Part shown: positions 38,064 through 47,332 of the stretch, piece after piece
Layout of the letters: each line of letters begins with the position of its first letter
Numbering within the stretch: the stretch's first letter is position 1
NCBI GenBank assembly: GCA_017425245.1
Contig: JAFOOX010000063.1
Location: forward strand, 124,001-188,000
Source: Gammaproteobacteria bacterium
Lineage (GTDB): Bacteria > Pseudomonadota > Gammaproteobacteria > Enterobacterales > Neiellaceae
Length of the DNA stretch: 64,000 bases
Reading direction: 5' to 3'
The notes under the pieces: model-generated
Databases searched by the model: none
The model's input: only the letters and a program-made list of their open reading frames with translations
Told to the model about the DNA's origin: nothing
Translations under genes and position numbers: made by a program

Positions 38064-39338
38064 TCAGAGCGACTGTCCGTGACGCTTGGCCTGATCCTGG
38101 ATATAAACCGCCCAGCTTCGCGCGGTCTTTTCCGTCTTGGGATACTGCTCGGCCTTCTTCACGTAGCGAAAGGCGTCGCTGTATTTTTTACGGTTCAGGT
38201 AACTTTCCGCCAGAGCCAGATAGACCCGCTCAGGTGAACTCACCCCTTTCTCCAGTGCCTTGCCGAATGATTTGGCTGCATCGGCATACTGCTCGGCCTG
38301 CATCTGAATATTGCCAGCCTTGCGGTAGAGATCCGCATCGCCACTCATACCGGCCGCTTCCAGATAGAGGCCGGCAGCCTTGTCCAGTTCTTTGGCGGCG
38401 TGCCAGGTGTTAGCCAGCGCCGCAATCGACTTGGCATCACGCTTGAGCAGGCCTGACTTCATGTACTTGTCCTGCAGCGCCGCCGATTTATAGGGGATGC
38501 CGTTGGTCGCATACAGTTGAGCCAGTGCCTTGATCTCATTTTCCTTGGTTAGCAGGCCCGCCAGATAAGCGCCGTCAAGGGTAGACAACGCCTTCTTGTA
38601 GTCCTCAATCATCATGTAGAACATGCCGAGCTGAGACCACCAGCGCTTGTCATCTGGGAACAGGCTGACCAGCCTCTCCAGCACTTTAACCGAATTACGG
38701 TAATCCTTGCGCTCGTAGTAACTCGAGAGCTTGAGGATGTAGGCGTTCTTGTCCGGCTTGGGCGACAGGGCGATGGCTCTGTCCAGCGGCGCGATCATGT
38801 CGCCATAGCGCTTCAGCTCGTAATAAGCCTGGGCTTTGCGCACATAAAGAGCCGCTTCTTCCTTTCCGGTAAACGCCTGCCACTGGTCATACGCCTTGAT
38901 CGCCTTGGCGTATTGCTTCTCTTGCAACTGCATGTCACCGAGCAGGCGCAGGGTCTGCGCGTGCTCAACGGCACTCAGCTGATCGATGCCGACCGCTTCT
39001 TCCAGCGCCTTGATCGCCTTACCATTCTGCTCATTGAGTGCATACATGTTGCCAAGGAAACGGGCCACATAGGCCTTGTCATAATCCTTGTCTGGTTTCA
39101 CCTCATTGAGAATGGTAATGGCGCCCTTGATGTCGTTGGCGGAATAGGCATCAAAGGCTTTCTGCACTTTCTTGCCTACCCGCTCCGACAGCGCCTGCGC
39201 CTTGCGATCCTTATGCTTGTCAGCAACCGCCTGCTCTTCTGCGCTCAACGTCTGCTTTTCCGCATGAGCCTGCAGCGGCACCAACAGCGCAAAGGTGACG
39301 CCAAGAACGAGGGCCAGCCATGAATGTTTGTTCATCAT
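38064..39338 (-). CDS. Periplasmic TPR protein of the TonB2-type system
   Basis: 424 residues with a signal peptide (cleaved about AHA-EKQ, residue 26). The rest is a chain of TPR repeats (for example NMYALNEQNGKAIKALEEAV and LRLLGDMQLQEKQYAKAIK). Vibrio TonB2 clusters end in such a gene, but its job is poorly defined; scaffolding of the TonB complex in the periplasm is plausible. Its ATG overlaps the tonB stop (ATGA). Confidence 0.85.
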   Translation of the reverse strand: MMNKHSWLALVLGVTFALLVPLQAHAEKQTLSAEEQAVADKHKDRKAQALSERVGKKVQKAFDAYSANDIKGAITILNEVKPDKDYDKAYVARFLGNMYALNEQNGKAIKALEEAVGIDQLSAVEHAQTLRLLGDMQLQEKQYAKAIKAYDQWQAFTGKEEAALYVRKAQAYYELKRYGDMIAPLDRAIALSPKPDKNAYILKLSSYYERKDYRNSVKVLERLVSLFPDDKRWWSQLGMFYMMIEDYKKALSTLDGAYLAGLLTKENEIKALAQLYATNGIPYKSAALQDKYMKSGLLKRDAKSIAALANTWHAAKELDKAAGLYLEAAGMSGDADLYRKAGNIQMQAEQYADAAKSFGKALEKGVSSPERVYLALAESYLNRKKYSDAFRYVKKAEQYPKTEKTARSWAVYIQDQAKRHGQSL

Positions 39339-39949
39339 TCAGCCCCCATCTTGAAATCGAGTTGGACAACAATCCCAGGCTGCTCGAGTGGTTTGCCACC
39401 TTCCATTTTGGGCGTGTACTTCCACTTCGACAGCGCGCGCTTGGCTTCAGTGTCAAACAGCCGGGGCGGCTGGGCGTCGACCACCTCGATATCCTTGGTG
39501 CTGCCATCTTTGGCAATGGTAAAGCGCAGCCTCACCCAGCCTTCCTTGCCCTCCCGAGCAGCTTTGACCGGATATTTAGGTTCAATGCGCACAATCGGCG
39601 TGGCGTCCCCATCACGGGCGATCATGGCCGGCTCGGACATACCGGCAGAGTTGCCACTCAGGTCAACGGCAGGCAGATCCAGATTGACCGACGGGGCATC
39701 CGGAGAGGCCTGATCCGGCTGAATCTGGGTGACCTTCTGCGGCTGCGGTGGCGGCGGCGGTGGCGGTGGCGGAACGCGCTTGCGCTCCTGGACCGCCGAC
39801 TTGGGCTTGTCCATCACAATGTCAATCACCGGCGTGGCTGTCCGATCCTCGTAGCGCTTGGCGCCCCCAGAGATCAGCTCAGCCATACCGACAAACAGTA
39901 CAAAGGTGATGAGCAACCCCAGTCCAATGGACAGGATGACTCTGATCAT
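39335..39949 (-). CDS. tonB: TonB energy-transducing protein (TonB2 type)
   Basis: 204 residues, short as TonB2 proteins are. One N-terminal membrane span (about 3-26) is followed by a Pro-rich region with nine consecutive prolines (RVPPPPPPPPPQPQ), then a C-terminal TonB domain with YPVKAAREGKEGWVRLRFTI and FDTEAKRALSKWKY. It carries proton-motive energy from ExbB-ExbD to outer-membrane receptors. The run of prolines would need elongation factor P for efficient translation. It lies two bases after exbD. Confidence 0.93.
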   Translation of the reverse strand: MIRVILSIGLGLLITFVLFVGMAELISGGAKRYEDRTATPVIDIVMDKPKSAVQERKRVPPPPPPPPPQPQKVTQIQPDQASPDAPSVNLDLPAVDLSGNSAGMSEPAMIARDGDATPIVRIEPKYPVKAAREGKEGWVRLRFTIAKDGSTKDIEVVDAQPPRLFDTEAKRALSKWKYTPKMEGGKPLEQPGIVVQLDFKMGAE

Positions 39950-39951
39950 AA

Positions 39952-40353
39952 TCAGTTGCTCTCCGCTGCAATCGAGATCTTGTCGATCCCGGCGGCTTTG
40001 ATCTGATCCATCACTTTGACCACAGTCCCGTGCTTGGCTTCCTTATCCGCCTGAATCACCACCGTGTCGGTCGGCTGCTCAGCCAGCATCTTTTCGATGT
40101 TGGCGCCAACGCGTTCTACGTCAATGACGCGCTTGTCCATCCAAACTTCGCCATTGGCGCGCACGGCAACGAAGATATTGGCAGACTTGGCGGTGGTTGC
40201 ATTGGCAGCCTTGGGACGGTTGACTTCAATACCGGCCTCCTTGACAAAGGAGGTGGTCACGATGAAGAAGATCAACATGATGAACACGATGTCGAGCATC
40301 GGTGTCATGTCTACGCTGGCTTCTTCCGTTTCACGATTACGTTTACGTGCCAT
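39952..40353 (-). CDS. exbD: ExbD biopolymer transport protein
   Basis: 133 residues. A single N-terminal span (about 20-38) follows a charged start (MARKRNRETEEASVDMTPML), which holds the conserved Asp of the proton channel (D16 in VDMTPMLDIVF, with D22 following). The periplasmic domain completes it. Works with ExbB and TonB. The gene sits within a tight operon. Confidence 0.94.
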   Translation of the reverse strand: MARKRNRETEEASVDMTPMLDIVFIMLIFFIVTTSFVKEAGIEVNRPKAANATTAKSANIFVAVRANGEVWMDKRVIDVERVGANIEKMLAEQPTDTVVIQADKEAKHGTVVKVMDQIKAAGIDKISIAAESN

Positions 40354-40367
40354 GAGTGTTTATCTCG

Positions 40368-40895
40368 TTAATGGTGCGGCAAGCTGTCGATCAGCTTTTC
40401 CCGGGCAATCTTGATCTTCGCTTCCAGGCGTGAACTGAAGAACACGCCAGACAAGGCAGCCACCATCCCGGCCATGGTCGGAATGGTCGCCATCGAAATA
40501 CCAGAAGCCATCAGGCGGGGGTTGCCCGTGCCCTGCACAGCCATGATTTCAAACACCGCGATCATGCCCGTTACCGTGCCCAATAACCCAATCAAGGGAC
40601 AAAGGGCAACCAGCGTACGGATCAACGGCATTCGCTGTTCAAGCAGATCTGAGGTCTCGGAGATCCAGGCTTCACGGATGCGGTGCGCATACCAGCTGGT
40701 GGTATCGGCACGCTGGTCCCAACGAGCCATCACCGCCTTGCGCAGGCGGGGATATTCGCGAACCAGGAACCAATACCGCTCAAACATCAGCGCCCACATC
40801 AGAAATAGCGCGGCAGCAACAATCCACAGGACATCGCCACCGGTGGCCATGAACCCCCTGACAGTTCCCAACAGGTCCATCAGGTAGAGCATCAT
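40368..40895 (-). CDS. exbB: ExbB (MotA/TolQ/ExbB proton channel)
   Basis: 175 residues with three membrane spans and the core LVALCPLIGLLGTVTGMIAVFE. Proton channel of the Ton complex. The start codon overlaps the ttpC stop (TGATG). GGAG eight bases upstream selects ATG 40895. A second ATG lies immediately after. Confidence 0.93.
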   Translation of the reverse strand: MMLYLMDLLGTVRGFMATGGDVLWIVAAALFLMWALMFERYWFLVREYPRLRKAVMARWDQRADTTSWYAHRIREAWISETSDLLEQRMPLIRTLVALCPLIGLLGTVTGMIAVFEIMAVQGTGNPRLMASGISMATIPTMAGMVAALSGVFFSSRLEAKIKIAREKLIDSLPHH

Positions 40896-42241
40896 CAGGC
40901 GCGCTCCTTCTCCGCATGGGCAGCGACAATGCCGGTGCTCTGCTCATCGAGAATATGCACAATGGATTTGGCCCGACCGGCAACCACGCTGTGCAGCAAC
41001 ACCAGCGGAATGGCCGCGATCAAACCTTGAGCGGTGGTCACCAGCGCCATGGAGATGGAGCCAGCCATGATCTTGGGATCGCCGGTACCGAACAGGGTGA
41101 TCTGCTGGAAGGTTTCAATCATACCGACCACGGTACCAAGCAGACCGAGCAGCGGAGCGACAGCGGCGAAGATCTTGATGATTGGCACGCCGGCTTCAAT
41201 GCTCGGAGTTTCACGCAGCACCGCTTCATCCAGCTTGAGTTCCAGGTTTTCAACATCCGAGGTGCGGTTATCGTGATAAACCTTCAGCACACGACCCAGC
41301 GGGTTGTTGGTACTCGGCGTTGCCGGGTTCTTGAGCTGACCACGGATTTTGATACCGACCAGAGAGAGGGTAATCAGTTTGAACAACGCAATTAGCAGGC
41401 CGACGATCAGCACCACAACAATCACATAACCGACGATACCACCCTGATGGAAACGCTCTCCCAACGTTGCCTTGGCAGTCAGCAATCCGAGGATTTGGCC
41501 GCGAGATGGATCGACGTAGAGCGGAGCAAGCCCTGAAGTTGTGCTAGAGAACTTGGCAGCAGTTGATGTGATGTAACCCGCCGGCTGACGCCCCAGCGGC
41601 TGCACCTGTTTGGTGTCGCTGTTGTACAGCAGATAGTCGCCACCACTGATCAGGTTGAAAGCACCGATACGAATGACTTCAAGCTTCTCAACGCCACCTT
41701 CCAGCTGCACGACATCGGCATCAAAGGCAACAACCTTGCCGCTTTCGGTCATCTCGGTCTGCAGGGCAATCCACAGCTCTTCCAGCTCGGTCAGGGTCGG
41801 CAGCTCTTTGGCGGTTGCCAACTTGTCGAGCAACTCGGCGCGGCCGGGGTACTGGGCACTCACGACCGAGGTGGAGATACGTCCAACAGTCTCTGCGGCG
41901 GCCTGACGCACCACACCGAACATCTCGCCAAGGGTGCCTTTAGAGTTTTCCAGTTCTACTTCTTTAGCAGCCAACAATAATTCATTGTCAGCAAAAGCCT
42001 TTTGCAACTGAGTACCCCGAGCCTTCTGGGCTTCCAGCTCGGCGCGGGCTTTACGGACCAGAGCAGCTTTGTCTGCTTTGTCACTCAGGAACTCGGCTTC
42101 ACGTTCCTTGTTGATTTTCTGATCGCTCAAACGATTGGCTTTAACCGCCTGCAACAGCTGGTCAAGGCTCTTGATTTCAGCAGAAACCGGGGCGGCCAGC
42201 AGTGCGGCCGCAACACAGAATGCAGTTACAAAACGCTTCAT
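40895..42241 (-). CDS. ttpC: TtpC, MotA/TolQ/ExbB protein with periplasmic coiled coil
   Basis: 448 residues. Signal peptide, then a long helical region (about 25-130), a periplasmic domain, and a C-terminal MotA/TolQ/ExbB domain with GAVIRE-like spans (residues about 270-440, FAAVAPLLGLLGTVVGMIETF). TtpC is required by Vibrio TonB2 systems as an extra ExbB-like component. Its start overlaps the DUF3450 stop by 4 bp. Confidence 0.92.
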   Translation of the reverse strand: MKRFVTAFCVAAALLAAPVSAEIKSLDQLLQAVKANRLSDQKINKEREAEFLSDKADKAALVRKARAELEAQKARGTQLQKAFADNELLLAAKEVELENSKGTLGEMFGVVRQAAAETVGRISTSVVSAQYPGRAELLDKLATAKELPTLTELEELWIALQTEMTESGKVVAFDADVVQLEGGVEKLEVIRIGAFNLISGGDYLLYNSDTKQVQPLGRQPAGYITSTAAKFSSTTSGLAPLYVDPSRGQILGLLTAKATLGERFHQGGIVGYVIVVVLIVGLLIALFKLITLSLVGIKIRGQLKNPATPSTNNPLGRVLKVYHDNRTSDVENLELKLDEAVLRETPSIEAGVPIIKIFAAVAPLLGLLGTVVGMIETFQQITLFGTGDPKIMAGSISMALVTTAQGLIAAIPLVLLHSVVAGRAKSIVHILDEQSTGIVAAHAEKERA

Positions 42242-43011
42242 TTCACACGCTCCGCCGCCAGTACCGGCAGTCCGACCAGATCAAACGCCGCCTGCTTACG
42301 CGCCATACGAATGGCCGTCGTAATCGGGCTCAAATACTTGGCTTCCAAAGGCAGCCAGCCGCCTTGCCCGGTCCAAGCCCAGGCATGTTTCTGGTCAAGT
42401 GACTGGGCGACAAACACGGCGCGCCCCAAGTGGAAGTAGTCAACGGTCAGCTTCTGACCCTCAAACTCCAACTCACCTTGGTAGGCAGCGATCTTGGTGC
42501 CGTACTCATTCTCGACGAGGTAAGCTTCAAGCACCTGACGGTACTTCTCGGAGGTGGTGACGTCGGAGCGGTCCATCAACTTACGCAGATCAGCGACCCG
42601 CTTTTTACGCTCGTCAAGATTGACGGGAACGTCAAGGACGATGAACTGATCGAGGGTGTCGATCATATGGTACATCAGCGGTACCACACCCTGCTTGGTC
42701 TTCTCGATGCTATCGATCTGACGCTGGAACGAGTTCAGAGACTGAGTCTGGTCGTCAACCAAACGCTGAACGTGATCGTTGTAAACCTTGAGGTTGTCAA
42801 CCTCGTCAACCAAGGCGCGGTATTCAGCCAGCAGTTCCTGCGACTGTTCAAACGCGCCATCGATCTTCTGCTGCGATGCGGCGGATTCGGCGTTACCCTT
42901 TCCGGCTTCCTGCTGCACAGCCGCCAGGGGATCGGCACCTGCCATCCCACTGAAGGCCATCGCAGCTGCCACGGCGGTGGCGAGCAAGCTCACTTTGATG
43001 GACTTGGACAT
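42238..43011 (-). CDS. DUF3450 periplasmic coiled-coil protein
   Basis: 257 residues from ATG 43011. A signal peptide (cleaved near ADP, about residue 27) precedes a coiled-coil region and a C-terminal domain characteristic of DUF3450. The gene begins the TonB2-type operon as in vibrios, where it is co-conserved, but its function is unknown. The frame runs on to 43092 without a start in keeping with the signal peptide. Confidence 0.86.
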   Translation of the reverse strand: MSKSIKVSLLATAVAAAMAFSGMAGADPLAAVQQEAGKGNAESAASQQKIDGAFEQSQELLAEYRALVDEVDNLKVYNDHVQRLVDDQTQSLNSFQRQIDSIEKTKQGVVPLMYHMIDTLDQFIVLDVPVNLDERKKRVADLRKLMDRSDVTTSEKYRQVLEAYLVENEYGTKIAAYQGELEFEGQKLTVDYFHLGRAVFVAQSLDQKHAWAWTGQGGWLPLEAKYLSPITTAIRMARKQAAFDLVGLPVLAAERVK

Positions 43012-43171
43012 AGTTCCCAACCAGTTGATTATTTTGATAGAAATTAACCTTCGCGCCCGAGCACCCCGAGTACAAAGATCCGAAGGTCGCAAAAACGACC
43101 TATACGACCGCAGGATGATACACCGATCACGTTTGCGATTGAAAGGCAGTCACTGCTATTCGAGTCCGCCA

Positions 43172-43200
43172 TTAAAAAGCCCCGCTTAATGCGGGGCTTC
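43172..43200 (-). terminator. Terminator after the TonB-dependent receptor gene
   Basis: On the minus strand, stem GAAGCCCCGC / GCGGGGCTTT with loop ATTAA is followed by TTAAT. It separates the receptor from the DUF3450-ttpC operon, which must have its own promoter in 43012-43171. Confidence 0.85.
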
Positions 43201-43216
43201 AATGGCTAAGACACTA

Positions 43217-45997
43217 TCAGAAGCTGTAGTCAACACCCAAGTAGTAGGTGCGGCCATAGGCATCGCTGTAGCGCGGATCGTAACCCAACTGGTGGCCTGC
43301 GCCGCCAGTCTGCAATGACAGCCCCGGCTCGCGGTCAAACAGGTTGTTAATACCCGCATACACACCCAAGCCTTCCATTGCATGCCACTTGGTCTGGAAG
43401 TCCCAAGTAATGTACGACGGAACCTGCAACTGCACATCTACACAGTCACCAGTTTCTACCGTGGTTACGTAGCAGTCATCTAAAGAACGGAACACATCAT
43501 CGTAGCCGCTACGGTAGCTAGCACCGAGGGTGCTGTCAAAATCGCCAACGGTCAGCACGGTGGCGAGCTGCATCACGTTACGGAACGACACGTCCTGGTC
43601 TTCACCATAACGGCCCATTGAACTCAACCACTCGTCTGTGGTACCTGGCGAGGTGTACTCACTCTCCATCAGGTAAGTGCCACCAAAGCGGGTGCGCAGT
43701 TCACCAAAGCTGAGTTCGTTATAAAACTCAAAGCTATAATCGACACCGCTGGTAACCTGCTTACCGACGTTAACAGCACTCCGGATAATGGCTAGCTCTT
43801 GCTCACCGGTACCGGTGTTGAGCTTGGTGGTATAGAAATCACGGTATTTGTTCGCTTGCCGAAAGATCTGATCTTCTGTGAGAGAGGTGACCATGTTTTC
43901 AATTTCGACGTCCCAGTAGTCCACCGTCGCATTGAACGCCTTGGAAGGCGCATACACAACCCCCAAGGTGTACTGCGTTGATTCTTCAAACTCTAGGTCA
44001 GCGTTACCCTCACGATAGACATTGTACTGCGAGTTATCTCCCAGACAGTAAGCATTAAACGGATCTGCCGGGTCTGGGAACGGGCAACTATAGGTTGAGC
44101 TGGTAACCCCAAACTCGGTTCGGGGCTCAGCAACCGCCAGCATCGACGGCGCCTTAAAGCCGGTGCCGTAGGAGCCTCGCAGTTTTAGCTCATCGGTAAC
44201 AGCATAAGCTACGCTCAGCTTGTAGGTGATATCGCTATCGCTTTGACCAACCGACCCACCGTTGATCTTGTCATCCACAGAATCGATGTAGTCATAACGC
44301 AGCGATGCGGTGACTTCCAGATCCTCGATAACCGGGATCAGTGCTTCAGTGAACAGACCATAAGATGCACGCTCAAAATCGTACGGTGTGTCTTTGGTTA
44401 CAAACAGGATCAACTCATCGCTGTTTGCTTTAGAGATTGAACGCTCATATTGGTAGTTACGAGCGTCGAAACCGGCAGCGAACTGCACATCGCCTTCCGG
44501 CAGTTCAAAAGCAGACCAATTAGCTCGGCCATCTATGCCTGTCAGGGTAACGTCTGTTTTATCCCAGTTGCCTTTGTAAACCGCACCACCCAGCAGGTCA
44601 CTCTGGGCAGAGGAGACCTCACCAGCAGGGACAAATACGTCGACAGCACCACTGCGCGCTAGGGTAAAGAACTCATCCTGCAGCAGCCAGCCGTTAGTGT
44701 AGTTTTGCTCGCGGGAGGTCTTTGAGTAGGTAGCAGCAGTACTGTAATCAATCTTGTCATCAAAAGCTGTGCCTTCAACACCCAATACCAAATGAGTGGT
44801 CAGGGTGCTCCATTCTGTTTCGCGACCACCAGCCGGATTGGCGCGCCAGCGCGCATCGACGCGCTGCAAACCAGCAAGCTCTTGCTCACTCAGATGTGGC
44901 AGAACGTGGCTCACCACCGGCGCCGAATCTGAGGGCATGGTGAACCAGCCGGTCGGATAAGAAGCGATACGGGTAGTCATATCGTATTGCGAAATCAGCG
45001 CGGTACCGACCAGCGCCAGGTTGTCAGTGATATCCCAAGCACCATCAAGGAACAGGCTATCTCGGGTAGACTCAGGAGTAATCTCAACTTCGCGGGTATA
45101 ATCGTAGAAACATTCAGTGCCAAGGGAGGCGCTGCCATCAGCACAGTCGCCCGTTTCAGAAGCATAGGGATTAAACGTGCGAGTGCGGGTTACGCCGTCA
45201 GCATCGGTATAGCGCACCCGAGCATTACCCGGGATGGCGTTGCCAGACCCGTTAAAGAACTGGAGTTCACGACCATTGTTCCAGAAATTGATAATGCCGG
45301 TCTTGGCGAAATCGCGTTCAGTAGCCTTGAGCTGCTTCTTGTCATCGTGAGTGAAAGTAGCAGAGATATTGAAGCCTTGGGTGTCACGATTACCAAAGCC
45401 GGTAACAATACTACCCGTCCAGCTGTCGCCACCACCAGCGGCAGTCTGGTCAGCACGAACACTGACGGTAGTAGTGTCAACATTCTTCTTGAGAATAAAG
45501 TTCACAACCCCGGCAATAGCGTCGGAACCGTAAAGGGCAGAAGCGCCATCGGTGAGCACTTCAACGCGCTCAATCGCTGAAATCGGAATAGCATTCAAGT
45601 CAACAGTACTGCCCGAGTCAGACGGCGCCACGCGGCGGCCGTTCAACAGCACCAGCGTGTAGTCTTCGCCGATGTCATGAATGGATGCCGTTGACAAACC
45701 GCCACCGCCACCGCCTACAGATTCACCCGGCGAAGTGAAACCCTGCATGGCTGGCAACTTTTGAATCAGATCACCAACACTGGTAATCCCTGACTTGGCG
45801 ATATCTTCTGCTGTCACCACCTGCACGGGCAACGAGCCTTCGATGTCGGTACGCTTAATGGCCGAACCTGTCACTTCAATGCGTTCTACCTCTTCACCTT
45901 CGGCGGCGAGGACAGGCAGCGAGGTCATGGCTGTGGCTACGGCGCCGCCCAACAGGGCAAAACGCACGGCATTCGCCAGCTCTTTTGTCTTAAACAT
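43217..45997 (-). CDS. TonB-dependent outer-membrane receptor
   Basis: 926 residues from ATG 45997, with GGAG eight bases upstream. Signal peptide to about residue 32 (LPVLAAEG), TonB-box-like EVERIEVTGSAI, plug domain (about 45-165, ending in DAIAGVVNFIL), then a 22-strand barrel ending in YYLGVDYSF. Extracellular loops carry Cys pairs (DCADG...ECFY, CPFPDPADPFNAYC, DDCYV...DCVD) that probably form disulfides. Typical of the large Shewanella/Alteromonas receptor groups; the substrate is unknown. It is transcribed upstream of its probable energy module. Confidence 0.93.
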   Translation of the reverse strand: MFKTKELANAVRFALLGGAVATAMTSLPVLAAEGEEVERIEVTGSAIKRTDIEGSLPVQVVTAEDIAKSGITSVGDLIQKLPAMQGFTSPGESVGGGGGGLSTASIHDIGEDYTLVLLNGRRVAPSDSGSTVDLNAIPISAIERVEVLTDGASALYGSDAIAGVVNFILKKNVDTTTVSVRADQTAAGGGDSWTGSIVTGFGNRDTQGFNISATFTHDDKKQLKATERDFAKTGIINFWNNGRELQFFNGSGNAIPGNARVRYTDADGVTRTRTFNPYASETGDCADGSASLGTECFYDYTREVEITPESTRDSLFLDGAWDITDNLALVGTALISQYDMTTRIASYPTGWFTMPSDSAPVVSHVLPHLSEQELAGLQRVDARWRANPAGGRETEWSTLTTHLVLGVEGTAFDDKIDYSTAATYSKTSREQNYTNGWLLQDEFFTLARSGAVDVFVPAGEVSSAQSDLLGGAVYKGNWDKTDVTLTGIDGRANWSAFELPEGDVQFAAGFDARNYQYERSISKANSDELILFVTKDTPYDFERASYGLFTEALIPVIEDLEVTASLRYDYIDSVDDKINGGSVGQSDSDITYKLSVAYAVTDELKLRGSYGTGFKAPSMLAVAEPRTEFGVTSSTYSCPFPDPADPFNAYCLGDNSQYNVYREGNADLEFEESTQYTLGVVYAPSKAFNATVDYWDVEIENMVTSLTEDQIFRQANKYRDFYTTKLNTGTGEQELAIIRSAVNVGKQVTSGVDYSFEFYNELSFGELRTRFGGTYLMESEYTSPGTTDEWLSSMGRYGEDQDVSFRNVMQLATVLTVGDFDSTLGASYRSGYDDVFRSLDDCYVTTVETGDCVDVQLQVPSYITWDFQTKWHAMEGLGVYAGINNLFDREPGLSLQTGGAGHQLGYDPRYSDAYGRTYYLGVDYSF

Positions 45998-46281
45998 GTC
46001 GTAATCTCCCTGGACCACTTTGATTTGGCTGTATTTTTTTTCGTCGGCTTCATCGAGGTGTCTGGTTGCGGTAGCAACCGGGGCACAAGGGTGAAGCCGC
46101 TGCGGGGGCTCAAGTCCTGTGCGAACCTGACTGTCGCATCGCGATATAAGCACAGCCTTGAGCAGATGGTCAACCTCCTGCTTTACACCTGTTTCCGGGT
46201 GTTACGCAGACTTTCCGCTTCGCTGCCGTGGCGGATGGGCTGCGTGCTAAACTGCACAGCCCCGAACTCAGGAGAAACCAC

Positions 46282-47046
46282 TTGGCGTTGACGCTGGATA
46301 CCCTGATTTTGCTGTGCGCCACAGGGCTTGTGGCCGGCTTTGTTGACTCCATCGCTGGCGGCGGCGGCCTGCTGACCGTACCCGCGTTGTTGGCGGCCGG
46401 TTTACCACCTCAGCTGGCGCTAGGTACCAACAAGCTGGCGGCTACCTTTGGCAGTTTTACCGCATCATTGACCTTCTATCGTAAGAAATTGTTTAACCCG
46501 ATCCTGTGGCGTCATGCCCTGCTGGCCACGGCGATTGGCGCCCTGCTCGGTGTAGTTGTAGTTGATCGCATTCCCGCCGGAGTGCTGGAAAAGGTGCTGC
46601 CGCTTGCCATCGCCCTGACCGCGCTTTACACCCTGGCGCTCAGGCGCAAGGTCCTGACCAGCGATACGCTGCCACCACCATCGCCCGAGCTCACCCGCCG
46701 TCAATGGTTACAGGGGCTGGGGCTGGGGTTTTACGACGGCGCCTTTGGACCCGGCACTGGCGCCTTCTGGACCGTATCCAATGTCGCCTTGCACAAGCTG
46801 TCTCTGCTCAACGCCACCGGCATGACCAAGGCAATGAACTTCGTCAGCAATATCTGCGCGCTGAGCGCTTTCGCGGTGCTTGGTCATGTTGATGTCTGGA
46901 TCGGTGTGGTGATGGGGCTAGCGATCATGATCGGCGCTTTTGTTGGCGCGCACACCGCCATTCGCTTTGGTGCCCGCTTTATCCGCCCTTTCTTCATTCT
47001 GGCGGTCCTGTCGATGTCGCTCTATCTTGGGTGGCGCGCATGGTAA
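46282..47046 (+). CDS. TSUP family transporter (YfcA-like)
   Basis: 254 residues from TTG 46282, seven bases after AGGAG; the frame also opens at ATG 46228 but without that ribosome site. About eight hydrophobic spans, with the YfcA features AGFVDSIAGGGGLLTVPAL and GFYDGAFGPGTGAF. Sulfite/organosulfonate export is typical of the family, but the substrate of YfcA proteins is not established. Overlaps the next gene by 7 bp. Confidence 0.86.
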   Translation: MALTLDTLILLCATGLVAGFVDSIAGGGGLLTVPALLAAGLPPQLALGTNKLAATFGSFTASLTFYRKKLFNPILWRHALLATAIGALLGVVVVDRIPAGVLEKVLPLAIALTALYTLALRRKVLTSDTLPPPSPELTRRQWLQGLGLGFYDGAFGPGTGAFWTVSNVALHKLSLLNATGMTKAMNFVSNICALSAFAVLGHVDVWIGVVMGLAIMIGAFVGAHTAIRFGARFIRPFFILAVLSMSLYLGWRAW

Positions 47047-47297
47047 CAACGGTGACCCAGCAACTGGAGCCGCTGGTCGAGGCGCTGGCGACCACTCTTG
47101 GCAATAGCCCATGCCGCCTGCCCTCGCCCCCGTTTAGTAGTGGCTGTCGCCGTTGCGATCAGGCGGTCAGCGAATTACGTGCCGCACTCGCCTACCTTGA
47201 GCAGGGGCTGGGCCGCAACAAAAATGTCACGGATCTGCAATATGCTGCGGAACGGGTTGAACAAATGTATGCCATTCTCGCGGCACAACGTCGCTGA
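47040..47297 (+). CDS. Small helical hypothetical protein
   Basis: 85 residues from ATG 47040 (a GTG at 47031 is possible), overlapping the transporter stop by 7 bp. The second half is helical (CDQAVSELRAALAYLEQGLG and LQYAAERVEQMYAILAAQRR). It faintly resembles the N-terminal part of the primosomal protein PriC, but it is half PriC's usual length, so I do not name it. Confidence 0.55.
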   Translation: MVTTVTQQLEPLVEALATTLGNSPCRLPSPPFSSGCRRCDQAVSELRAALAYLEQGLGRNKNVTDLQYAAERVEQMYAILAAQRR

Positions 47298-47332
47298 CCC
47301 CTCTGTCCTGCCATTTTGATCTGGAGCCCGCT

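Noticed and set aside
47040-47297. Naming this gene priC
   Set aside because: Only a vague helical resemblance, and half the normal length.
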